In this document: positions 1 to 5,291 of the stretch, piece by piece
Layout: each line of letters begins with the position of its first letter
Numbering within the stretch: the first letter of the stretch is position 1
Assembly (NCBI GenBank): GCA_018679695.1
Contig: JAHHKH010000308.1
Location: forward strand, 1-5,291
Source of the DNA: Maribacter sp.
GTDB taxonomy: Bacteria; Bacteroidota; Bacteroidia; Flavobacteriales; Flavobacteriaceae
Reading direction: 5' to 3'
Length of the DNA stretch: 5,291 bases
Translations under genes and position numbers: made by a program
The notes under the pieces: model-generated
Told to the model about the DNA's origin: nothing
The model's input: only the letters and a program-made list of their open reading frames with translations
The model's database searches: none

Positions 1-99
1 GATATGGGCCGTGTCCGCGATGTCAGACAGGGACCGGATGGCTTAATATATGTGGCTATTGAAGGAAAAGGCATTTATAAATTAGTGCCGAAATCCTAA
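1..99 (+). CDS. C-terminal end of a PQQ-dependent sugar dehydrogenase-like protein (partial)
   Basis: Frame 1 is open from the left edge to the TAA at 97-99, giving the last 32 residues of a protein that starts outside the window. The piece reads GRVRDVRQGPDGLIYVA near its start, which resembles the final beta-propeller blade of soluble PQQ-dependent sugar (aldose) dehydrogenases, where a G-R-[IV]-R-D-V-R-x-G-P-D-G-x-[IL]-Y motif is usual; it ends in a short basic tail. Such enzymes oxidise sugars in the periplasm and pass electrons to a c-type cytochrome, and one follows 7 nt downstream, which supports the call. The motif is seen and the family assignment is from memory of it. Substrate, full length and signal peptide cannot be judged from this fragment. 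Confidence 0.7.
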   Translation, partial: DMGRVRDVRQGPDGLIYVAIEGKGIYKLVPKS

Positions 100-106
100 T
101 TATTTC

Positions 107-508
107 ATGAAGCATTTGGTTTCCTTCTACTTAACGGTTGTAGTCTGTTTGGGCCTATATCTCCGTCAAGAGCCAGATTTAAGAGGCAGTATAGAGCGCG
201 GAAGTGAAATTTACGCCGATTTCTGCGTAACATGCCATAAGGAAAATGGTGAAGGTGTTCCTTACACTTTTCCGCCACTGGCCAATTCCGATTATTTATT
301 ACAAAAGAGAGCAGAAAGTATAAAAGGGGTAAAATATGGTCGTCAAGGTGAATTGATCGTTAATGGTGTTACCTATAACAACACAATGGCACCCTTAGGT
401 TTGGAGGATGAAGAGGTAGTGGATGTTATGAATTACATTCTTAATTCTTGGGGCAATTCGTCGGACAAAATGGTTACCCTGGAAGAAGTAAAATCAATTA
501 CCAAATAA
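107..508 (+). CDS. Small class I cytochrome c, exported, likely electron acceptor of the upstream dehydrogenase
   Basis: The 133-residue protein has one haem c site, CVTCH (Cys40, Cys43, His44), and a probable distal haem ligand Met94 in the sequence NTMAP, with the usual closing helix around residues 102-114 (EEVVDVMNYILNSW). Between them lies an FPPLANSDYL segment (55-64) common in small cytochromes paired with PQQ or copper oxidoreductases. Residues 4-19 form one hydrophobic stretch after Lys2-His3, so the protein is exported; no AxA cleavage site is evident, so it may stay as a membrane-anchored periplasmic cytochrome. It starts 7 nt after the dehydrogenase stop and is probably cotranscribed, carrying electrons from sugar oxidation to the respiratory chain. 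The partnership is inferred from position. Its stop lies one base from the stop of the convergent murQ. Confidence 0.9.
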   Translation: MKHLVSFYLTVVVCLGLYLRQEPDLRGSIERGSEIYADFCVTCHKENGEGVPYTFPPLANSDYLLQKRAESIKGVKYGRQGELIVNGVTYNNTMAPLGLEDEEVVDVMNYILNSWGNSSDKMVTLEEVKSITK

Positions 509-509
509 T

Positions 510-1325
510 CTAATTCTTTTTTTCAGCGTCCAAAGCTTTCTTTACAGAGCCGTGTTTTTTAAGAAGTACTTCTGCCTGATCATAATCAATACCTAGACCT
601 TCGACCAAATACCGTGTTCCGCGATCCACTAGTTTGTTATTGCTTAACTGCATATTCACCATTTTGTTACCCTTCACCCGGCCTATTCTTATCATCAGCG
701 CCGTTGAAATCATATTCAGTACAAGTTTTTGTGAGGTACCACTTTTCATTCGTGTACTTCCAGTGACAAATTCGGGCCCAACATTTACCTCTATGGGAAT
801 ATCGGCAACTTTTGCCAGCGGGGAACCTGGATTATTGGTTATGGCCGCAGTTAAGAGCCCATGTGCTTTGGCATCTTTCAGCCCGCCAATAACATAAGGG
901 GTTGTACCCGATGCAGCTATACCCACCACTACATCAATTTCAGAAATATCATGCTCTTGCAGGTCTTTCCATGCCTGTTTAACGTTGTCTTCTGCAAATT
1001 CAACGGCCTTTCTAATGGCCGAATCACCACCGGCTATCAATCCAATTACACGTTCATGCGGCATTCCAAAAGTTGGAGGTATTTCAGATGCATCTAAAAT
1101 ACCCAGTCTTCCACTTGTTCCTGCGCCAATATAAAATAAACGGCCCCCTTTTTCGAAACGCTCTGTCAATGCGTTCACTAACTCTGTTATTTTGGGAATT
1201 ACCAAAGTGACTGCTTCTGCTACCGTCTTATCCTCTTTGTTCATATTGAGCAAAAGGGTAGCAGTATCCATTTGCTCTAAATGATCATGGTTTGAAGGGG
1301 TTTCGGTAATCTTTGTATAATTCAT
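510..1325 (-). CDS. murQ: N-acetylmuramic acid 6-phosphate etherase
   Basis: This cytoplasmic lyase-type enzyme splits the D-lactyl ether of MurNAc-6-phosphate, giving GlcNAc-6-phosphate and D-lactate in peptidoglycan salvage. The 271-residue protein has a SIS sugar-phosphate fold with the family's signatures: GAGTSGRLGILDASE (67-81), VVVGIAASGTTPYV (132-145) and TGSTRMKSGTSQKLVLNM (188-205). Glu81 (in DASE) and Glu112 (in AEDN) align with the catalytic Glu83 and Glu114 of E. coli MurQ with a constant offset of two. The N-terminus also matches the E. coli protein in layout, supporting this ATG. The C-terminal helical part is shorter than in E. coli (about 298 residues) but ends in a similar helix (HGSVKKALDAE). 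It begins 5 nt after the regulator gene's stop, so the two form an operon. No intrinsic terminator is visible at its 3' end. Confidence 0.96.
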   Translation of the reverse strand: MNYTKITETPSNHDHLEQMDTATLLLNMNKEDKTVAEAVTLVIPKITELVNALTERFEKGGRLFYIGAGTSGRLGILDASEIPPTFGMPHERVIGLIAGGDSAIRKAVEFAEDNVKQAWKDLQEHDISEIDVVVGIAASGTTPYVIGGLKDAKAHGLLTAAITNNPGSPLAKVADIPIEVNVGPEFVTGSTRMKSGTSQKLVLNMISTALMIRIGRVKGNKMVNMQLSNNKLVDRGTRYLVEGLGIDYDQAEVLLKKHGSVKKALDAEKKN

Positions 1326-1330
1326 AAATA

Positions 1331-2080
1331 TTAGATAATATGAACATCATGGTTGCTAAAAAGTCTCATTTGATCATCATTGGTATCCAATTCGGTGACC
1401 ATTGTATCAATGGCGTTTATATCACATATTTTGTATCGGTGCTGTGAATTCAATTTCTCGGATATGCACAAAAGTACCGTTTTTTTTGAAGCCTTTATGA
1501 TAGCCTTTTTCACTTGAACAATGTCCCAGTCAAAATCAGTTAGCCCAAAGGAAACATCAACATATCCTGTACCAATAAAGCTATAATCAACATTGATTTC
1601 AGATAACATATTCGTTGCCCGTGCGCCGATGGTTATTTGTGCCTCTTTGGAAATTTGGCCGCCAACAAAAATTACATCAACATTTGGCTTATTGGTCAAT
1701 TCCATAGCTACGGGAAGACTTAGTGTAAAACAAGTCAATTGAAGATCCGATGGTATAATTCTCGCAAACTCCAAACAGGTCGTGCCACCATCAATAAAAA
1801 TAACGGCCCCATTTTTCAATAAACGAGCTGCCTTTTCTGCTATGGTCAACTTCTGGTTAATCGCATAAATATTATTATTCCTCACGCTATTCGTAGTAAA
1901 ACCCAAGGAAATTGCCCCGCCATGCACCTTGCGCAGTTTACTTTCTTGATCCAGTTCCTTTACATCACGACGGACTGTGTCTATGGAAACATCCAATTTT
2001 TCTGCAATATCCGTCAGCAGGACCCTATTATGCAATTCAACCTGTGTTAGAATGGTCTGATGTCTTTCTTCCTTTAACAT
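1331..2080 (-). CDS. DeoR-family transcriptional regulator of the amino-sugar locus
   Basis: The 249-residue protein has the two-domain DeoR architecture. An N-terminal winged helix-turn-helix lies at about residues 5-57, with RVLLTDIAEKLDVSIDTVRR (19-38) spanning the helix-turn-helix and KVHGGAI (51-57) after the wing. A C-terminal DeoRC sugar-phosphate sensor of the ISOCOT fold lies at about 75-235, with IDGGTT (96-101), FVGGQ (138-142) and the FIGTGYVDVSFGLTDFD block (168-184). Family members are mostly repressors released by a phosphorylated sugar. It is the first gene of a minus-strand operon with murQ and is divergent from the NagB/PIG-L fusion, so a phosphorylated amino sugar (GlcNAc-6-P, GlcN-6-P or MurNAc-6-P) is the likely effector; this is inference from context. 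A copy of the proposed operator lies in its own promoter region, suggesting autoregulation. Confidence 0.93.
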   Translation of the reverse strand: MLKEERHQTILTQVELHNRVLLTDIAEKLDVSIDTVRRDVKELDQESKLRKVHGGAISLGFTTNSVRNNNIYAINQKLTIAEKAARLLKNGAVIFIDGGTTCLEFARIIPSDLQLTCFTLSLPVAMELTNKPNVDVIFVGGQISKEAQITIGARATNMLSEINVDYSFIGTGYVDVSFGLTDFDWDIVQVKKAIIKASKKTVLLCISEKLNSQHRYKICDINAIDTMVTELDTNDDQMRLFSNHDVHII

Positions 2081-2102
2081 ATAATAATTTACTTATTTGA
2101 AA

Positions 2103-2110
2103 CAAAGATA
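2103..2110 (-). promoter_or_regulatory. Predicted -7 element of the deoR-murQ operon promoter
   Basis: Read on the minus strand the bases are TATCTTTG, an exact fit to the Bacteroidota -7 consensus TAnnTTTG. It lies 22 nt before the regulator's ATG, which predicts a leader of roughly 15-20 nt. No clear TTG is seen at the -33 distance; that region is occupied by the inverted operator copy at 2124-2141, as expected for a regulated promoter. The start site itself is a prediction. Confidence 0.6.
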
Positions 2111-2123
2111 ATAAAAGAATTTT

Positions 2124-2141
2124 ATTTGCTGTTTTTTACAG
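2124..2141 (-). promoter_or_regulatory. Operator-like element, copy 1 (deoR side)
   Basis: On the minus strand the site reads CTGTAAAAAACAGCAAAT. Its last 13 bases match the two plus-strand copies (consensus YTGYAWAAAACAGCAAAT). It contains an inner inverted repeat, CTGT-5 nt-ACAG (2129-2141 on the plus strand), fitting a dimeric DeoR-type regulator. It ends 13 nt upstream of the -7 element that drives deoR-murQ, over the -33 region, so binding there should interfere with polymerase. Assigning it to the adjacent DeoR protein is inference from position. Confidence 0.6.
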
Positions 2142-2177
2142 TTTTTGATATTCCATTTACTATATTTTAAAATAATA

Positions 2178-2195
2178 TTGCATAAAACAGCAAAT
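2178..2195 (+). promoter_or_regulatory. Operator-like element, copy 2
   Basis: The site reads TTGCATAAAACAGCAAAT and has outer inverted arms TTGC-8 nt-GCAA. It sits 37 nt upstream of the -7 element of the NagB/PIG-L promoter and 22 bp (centre to centre) from copy 3, which allows cooperative binding. It shares its orientation with copy 3 and is opposite to copy 1. Confidence 0.6.
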
Positions 2196-2199
2196 AATA

Positions 2200-2217
2200 T
2201 TGCAAAAAACAGCAAAT
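2200..2217 (+). promoter_or_regulatory. Operator-like element, copy 3 (nag side)
   Basis: The site reads TTGCAAAAAACAGCAAAT, one base different from copy 2, with the same TTGC/GCAA arms. It ends 15 nt before the -7 element at 2233 and covers the -33 region of the rightward promoter. This is nearly the same geometry as copy 1 has to the deoR promoter (13 nt), and it points toward the promoter in the same sense. That symmetry is the main reason to treat these as functional operators. Confidence 0.62.
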
Positions 2218-2232
2218 ATAAAATTAATTACA

Positions 2233-2240
2233 TACCTTTG
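2233..2240 (+). promoter_or_regulatory. Predicted -7 element of the NagB/PIG-L fusion promoter
   Basis: TACCTTTG fits the Bacteroidota -7 consensus TAnnTTTG exactly. Transcription would begin near 2244-2247, giving a leader of about 30 nt to the ATG at 2277. No convincing TTG occurs at the -33 distance, where operator copy 3 lies instead. This predicted start site also argues against translation beginning upstream of about 2245. Confidence 0.6.
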
Positions 2241-2276
2241 CTTTTAGTTAAAGTGATAAACCAAGAGCTAGCATAT

Positions 2277-4205
2277 ATGAAAACATTTCTAGAAAAAACG
2301 GGCATGGACATAAGCTACAAGCCTGTAGGTCAATTTGAAGAAACACGCTTTGAAAAAATACACAATGTAATTTTCAATGATTCCAATGAAGCCTCGATAC
2401 GGGTCGCCGAAGAAATTGCAGATTTGATCAGGGAAAAACAATCAGTTGGAGAGAATTGCGTATTAGGACTTGCGACCGGATCTTCCCCAATCAGGGTATA
2501 TGAAGAACTGGTGAGAATGCATAAGGAAGAGGGATTGAGTTTCGCCAATGTGGTTACTTTCAATCTGGATGAATACTTGCCCATGGATAAAGCAAATATG
2601 CAGAGTTATTTTTACTTCATGCACGAGCATTTATTCAATCATGTTGACATTCCTGCTGAAAACATAAATATTCCCGATGGAAACATAGCGACAGAGGATG
2701 TGGTAGAATATTGTTTGGCTTATGAAAAGAAGATAAAAGACTTTGGAGGAATTGATTTTCAATTATTAGGTATTGGCCGTACCGGTCACATTGGCTTTAA
2801 TGAACCAGGCTCCCATTACAATTCCGGGACAAGGATAATTACTTTGGACCATATCACACGTGTTGATGCGGCCCCTGCATTTTTAGGCATTGACAACGTT
2901 CCACGAAAGGCAATTACCATGGGTATTGCAACAGTTAGAAGTGCAAGAAGAATCGTACTTCTTGGTTGGGGCCATAACAAAGCCGAAATAATCAAGGACA
3001 CCATTGAAGGTGATATATCTTCTCATGTACCAGCAACCTATCTACAAGAACATAATAATGTGACTTTTGTACTCGATGTGGGCGCCGGAAGTGAATTGAC
3101 CAGAAACAAAACACCTTGGTTGGTTGGTTCATGTGAGTGGACAGTTGATCTTACCTCAAAGGCAATTGTATGGCTCTGTAACAAAACAGGGAAAGCTATC
3201 CTAAGCTTAACCGACAAGGATTACAATGACAACGGAATGTCTGATTTGTTATCATTGGAAGACTCTTACGACCTTAACATTAAAATGTTCAACAAATTGC
3301 AGCACACGATTACAGGATGGCCAGGTGGTAAACCACATGCCGATGACACCAATAGGCCTGAACGTGCCGAACCCGCAAAAAAACGGGTAATTATCTTTAG
3401 TCCACATCCTGATGATGACGTAATTTCAATGGGTGGGACTTTTGATCGTTTGGTTGAACAAGGGCATGAAGTCCACGTAGCCTATCAGACTTCAGGGAAC
3501 ATAGCGGTTTCGGACAGGGAAGCTTTAAAATTCGCAGAGATTTCCCATGCAATTACTCCTTCAAAAGAGTCACAGAGTATTATCGATGCCATATTAAGTA
3601 AGAAGGAACACACCTTTGATTCCATGGAAGTAAGAAAGTTAAAAGGTGCTATTCGTAGAGGTGAATCGTATGCGGCAACCCGTTATGTAGGTCTCGAAGA
3701 TAAAAACGTACATTTCTTGGATTTACCCTTTTATGAAACCGGCACCATTAAGAAGAAGAATTTATCCGAAGAGGATATTACTATTATCATGGACCTAATA
3801 AAGGCCATTAAACCCCATCAAATCTATGCTGCAGGTGATTTAGCCGATCCCCATGGTACGCACAAGGTTTGTCTGGATGCAATATTCGAAGCGATGAGCA
3901 GGCTTAAGTCCGAGCCATTCATAAATGATTGTTGGTTATGGTTATATAGAGGTGCTTGGCACGAATGGGACATAAATGATATTGAAATGGCGGTACCCAT
4001 GAGTCCAAGTCAAGTTTTGAAAAAAAGATATGCCATTTTCTGTCATCAATCGCAAAAAGACGGTGTCATGTTCCAAGGTGATGATGCGAGGGAATTTTGG
4101 ATGCGTGTTGAAGAAAGAAACAGGGAGACTGCAGAACGTTATAAGGCACTAGGCCTAGCACACTATGCGGCAATGGAAGCATTTGTAAGATATAAATTTG
4201 ACTAA
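2277..4205 (+). CDS. NagB-like glucosamine-6-phosphate deaminase fused to a PIG-L/LmbE-family deacetylase
   Basis: The 642-residue cytoplasmic protein has two enzyme domains. Residues about 25-275 are NagB-like: phosphate loop LATGSSP (65-71), Asp98 in NLDEY, His171 and Glu176 in GHIGFNEP, Lys235 in GHNK. These match E. coli Asp72, His143, Glu148 and Lys208, but Asp141 is replaced by Thr169 (GIGRTGHIG). Residues about 369-590 are a PIG-L/LmbE zinc deacetylase: SPHPDDD with His377, Asp379, Asp380, and a second metal site in DPHGTHK (His526/His529). A Trp- and Cys-containing linker (276-368) joins them. The expected reactions are GlcNAc-6-P deacetylation and GlcN-6-P deamination to fructose-6-P; the combined role is inferred. 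Fusions of this design are known in Bacteroidota, often annotated simply as NagB. The frame stays open upstream to 2145, but that stretch holds the operators and promoter, so the ATG at 2277 is chosen; Met10 (2304) is a weaker alternative. Confidence 0.92.
   Translation: MKTFLEKTGMDISYKPVGQFEETRFEKIHNVIFNDSNEASIRVAEEIADLIREKQSVGENCVLGLATGSSPIRVYEELVRMHKEEGLSFANVVTFNLDEYLPMDKANMQSYFYFMHEHLFNHVDIPAENINIPDGNIATEDVVEYCLAYEKKIKDFGGIDFQLLGIGRTGHIGFNEPGSHYNSGTRIITLDHITRVDAAPAFLGIDNVPRKAITMGIATVRSARRIVLLGWGHNKAEIIKDTIEGDISSHVPATYLQEHNNVTFVLDVGAGSELTRNKTPWLVGSCEWTVDLTSKAIVWLCNKTGKAILSLTDKDYNDNGMSDLLSLEDSYDLNIKMFNKLQHTITGWPGGKPHADDTNRPERAEPAKKRVIIFSPHPDDDVISMGGTFDRLVEQGHEVHVAYQTSGNIAVSDREALKFAEISHAITPSKESQSIIDAILSKKEHTFDSMEVRKLKGAIRRGESYAATRYVGLEDKNVHFLDLPFYETGTIKKKNLSEEDITIIMDLIKAIKPHQIYAAGDLADPHGTHKVCLDAIFEAMSRLKSEPFINDCWLWLYRGAWHEWDINDIEMAVPMSPSQVLKKRYAIFCHQSQKDGVMFQGDDAREFWMRVEERNRETAERYKALGLAHYAAMEAFVRYKFD
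4193..4200 (+). promoter_or_regulatory. Possible -7 element for the downstream lipoprotein gene
   Basis: TAAATTTG matches TAnnTTTG and lies inside the last codons of the fusion gene. It is the only exact match just upstream of the lipoprotein gene, but no TTG is seen 17-23 nt before it, and a transcript from it would have to pass the terminator hairpin. The match may be chance in AT-rich DNA. Confidence 0.22.
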
Positions 4206-4223
4206 ATAAGGAGTTTAGCAATT

Positions 4224-4255
4224 AAAGGCCTATTTTAGTAGTAATAGGCCTTTTT
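4224..4255 (+). terminator. Rho-independent terminator after the NagB/PIG-L fusion
   Basis: An 11-bp perfect inverted repeat (AAAGGCCTATT at 4224-4234, AATAGGCCTTT at 4243-4253) encloses an 8-nt loop, and the stem runs into a T5 tract at 4251-4255. It begins 18 nt after the fusion's stop codon. The A run before the stem gives weak symmetry, but the T tract favours the plus strand. It separates the fusion transcript from the lipoprotein gene that starts at 4264. Confidence 0.88.
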
Positions 4256-4263
4256 CAACCGGA

Positions 4264-5291
4264 ATGATCAAAAAAACCGCCTTCCTTCTACCAATATTGA
4301 TTTTAGCCTCCTGCAGTGTATTTAAACCGATACCACAGCCAAAATCTGAATTTCGAGGCGTATGGGTTGCAACAGTCGTAAATATCGATTGGCCGAAAAA
4401 CGGTTTAGATCCTCTTGAAAAGCAAAAAGAGGACTTCCTATATATTCTTGACTTTTACGACAAATTGAACTTTAACGCCGTGCTTGTGCAAATAAGAACG
4501 GCTGGCGACGCATTCTACAACTCAAAATTTGCGCCTTGGTCACGTTTTCTTACTGGCACGGAGGGGAGTTGGCTAAAAAGTGAATTTGACATTTTGGAAT
4601 GGATGATCAATGAAAGTCATAAACGAGGTATCGAGTTCCATGCCTGGTTAAATCCGTACAGGGCAACTTTTGATTTAAATACCGATATCCTGAGCCCTAC
4701 GCACGATTTTAACCTGCATCCCGAATGGATGTTAAAATATGGAAAAAAGTATTATTATAATCCGGGCTTGCCGGAAGTACGTAATCGTTTGGTAGCCATA
4801 ATGGATGAAGTCGTTACCCATTACGATATAGATGCCATTCATTTCGACGATTACTTTTATCCCTATAAAATCACTGATGAAGTTTTCAAAGATTCATTAT
4901 CATATACCTACCATTCACTTCCAAATCAATCCTTGGAGGATTGGCGACGAAGTAATGTTGATTCCCTGATAAAGAATATCCATAAAAGAATCAAACTCAA
5001 AAAACCATGGGTACAGTTTGGTATTAGTCCCTTTGGCGTCTGGAAAAATAATTCTACCGATCCGAAGGGATCAGATACAAGGGCAGGCCAAACCACTTAT
5101 GAAGATCTTTATGCCGATCCTTTGATTTGGATGGAAAGTGGTTGGATCGATTATTTAGTCCCGCAAATATATTGGAGCATGGATTTTGAGGTGGCCTCAC
5201 ATTCCAAAATAGTTGATTGGTGGTCCAAAAATAGCACCAATGCCAATCTTTATATTGGTAATGGCGCATACAAGATTCGCAAGAACAGTGA
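4264..5291 (+). CDS. GHL10/DUF187-family glycosidase lipoprotein (DigH/YngK-like), partial at right edge
   Basis: The frame is open from the ATG at 4264 to the window end (342 residues, no stop). The N-terminus has a lipoprotein signal: Lys3-Lys4, hydrophobic core 5-14, then lipobox LASC with Cys17. No charged K-D/E surface-export signal follows Cys17, so periplasmic placement is likeliest. The mature part is a glycoside hydrolase-like TIM barrel of the GHL10 (DUF187) type: FRGVWVATV (30-38), LVQIRTAGDAFY (74-85), FHAWLNPYR (125-133), AIHFDDYFYP (191-200) with an Asp195-Asp196 pair likely in the active site, FGISPFGVW (252-260) and VPQIYW (299-304). E. coli DigH (YddW) of this family cuts peptidoglycan strands stripped of peptides, which would fit the murQ neighbourhood; the substrate here is inferred. 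It lies beyond a terminator, has no copy of the proposed operator, and shows no Shine-Dalgarno sequence. Confidence 0.9.
   Translation, partial: MIKKTAFLLPILILASCSVFKPIPQPKSEFRGVWVATVVNIDWPKNGLDPLEKQKEDFLYILDFYDKLNFNAVLVQIRTAGDAFYNSKFAPWSRFLTGTEGSWLKSEFDILEWMINESHKRGIEFHAWLNPYRATFDLNTDILSPTHDFNLHPEWMLKYGKKYYYNPGLPEVRNRLVAIMDEVVTHYDIDAIHFDDYFYPYKITDEVFKDSLSYTYHSLPNQSLEDWRRSNVDSLIKNIHKRIKLKKPWVQFGISPFGVWKNNSTDPKGSDTRAGQTTYEDLYADPLIWMESGWIDYLVPQIYWSMDFEVASHSKIVDWWSKNSTNANLYIGNGAYKIRKNS

Larger units (their letters stand above)
2174..2217 (+). repeat. Two perfectly adjacent 22-bp direct repeats
   Basis: Bases 2174-2195 and 2196-2217 are 22-bp copies that differ at a single position (T at 2183, A at 2205) and abut with no spacer. 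The period is close to two helical turns, so proteins bound to both would sit on nearly the same DNA face. Each copy contains one 18-bp operator-like element; the repeat unit is that element plus a 4-nt AATA lead. Confidence 0.9.

Noticed and set aside
137..148. Lipobox at Cys14 of the cytochrome (VVVC)
   Set aside because: Position -1 is Val, not Gly, Ala or Ser, so the site is not canonical; a plain signal anchor is a better reading.
634..1097. Plus-strand open frames inside murQ
   Set aside because: They lie antisense to a gene with clear family motifs, show no recognisable domain and have no promoter of their own.
1912..2100. Short plus-strand frame over the 5' end of the DeoR gene
   Set aside because: It is antisense to the conserved helix-turn-helix coding sequence, and its product resembles no family I know.
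2174..2217. Tandem 22-bp repeats as a CRISPR fragment
   Set aside because: The two copies abut with no spacer, a third copy is inverted nearby, and all sit on promoters; this is operator geometry.
2267..2272. GCTAGC palindrome before the fusion's ATG
   Set aside because: A six-base palindrome is expected by chance and shows no link to the operators or to a stable hairpin.
2253..2276. GTG at 2253 as an alternative start of the fusion
   Set aside because: It would add eight residues with no family support, and the ATG at 2277 is better placed relative to the predicted promoter.
2330..3004. Minus-strand frames within the NagB-like domain
   Set aside because: They are shadows of the strongly conserved plus-strand reading frame.
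5054..5269. Minus-strand 71-codon frame at the right edge
   Set aside because: It is antisense to the GHL10 domain, where the plus frame shows the FGISPFG and PQIYW motifs continuously.

Overview
The window reads as chromosomal DNA of a member of the Bacteroidota, most probably a marine-type Flavobacteriaceae. The evidence is the AT-rich intergenic DNA, promoters of the TAnnTTTG type with no recognisable E. coli-like -35 box, starts without strong Shine-Dalgarno sequences, and proteins typical of that group: a PQQ sugar dehydrogenase followed by a small cytochrome c, a NagB/PIG-L fusion, and a GHL10-type lipoprotein. The genus cannot be fixed from the sequence alone.

Layout. Bases 1-508 (+) hold the last codons of a PQQ-dependent sugar dehydrogenase-like protein and a small c-type cytochrome, probably its electron acceptor. 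They converge on a minus-strand pair (2080-510): a DeoR-family regulator followed 5 nt later by murQ (N-acetylmuramate-6-phosphate etherase). The 196-bp divergent region 2081-2276 carries two face-to-face promoters and three copies of an 18-bp element, which I propose as the regulator's operator. Rightward from it runs a 642-residue fusion (2277-4205) of a NagB-like glucosamine-6-phosphate deaminase domain and a PIG-L/LmbE zinc deacetylase domain, closed by a strong intrinsic terminator (4224-4255). Nine bases after the terminator's T run, a lipoprotein of the GHL10/DUF187 glycosidase family starts (4264) and runs off the right edge.

How the genes fit together. The coherent reading is a cell-wall amino-sugar salvage locus. 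A periplasmic, DigH/YngK-like glycosidase would cut glycan strands. MurQ would remove D-lactate from MurNAc-6-P to give GlcNAc-6-P. The fusion could deacetylate (PIG-L part) and deaminate/isomerise (NagB part) to fructose-6-P, which would make a separate NagA unnecessary. The DeoR protein would sense a sugar phosphate and control both divergent units. MurQ and the regulator are firm calls. The two-step role of the fusion and the link to the lipoprotein are inference. No kinase or transporter for MurNAc is present in the window. The NagB half carries Thr where the E. coli enzyme has catalytic Asp141, so its activity should not be assumed.
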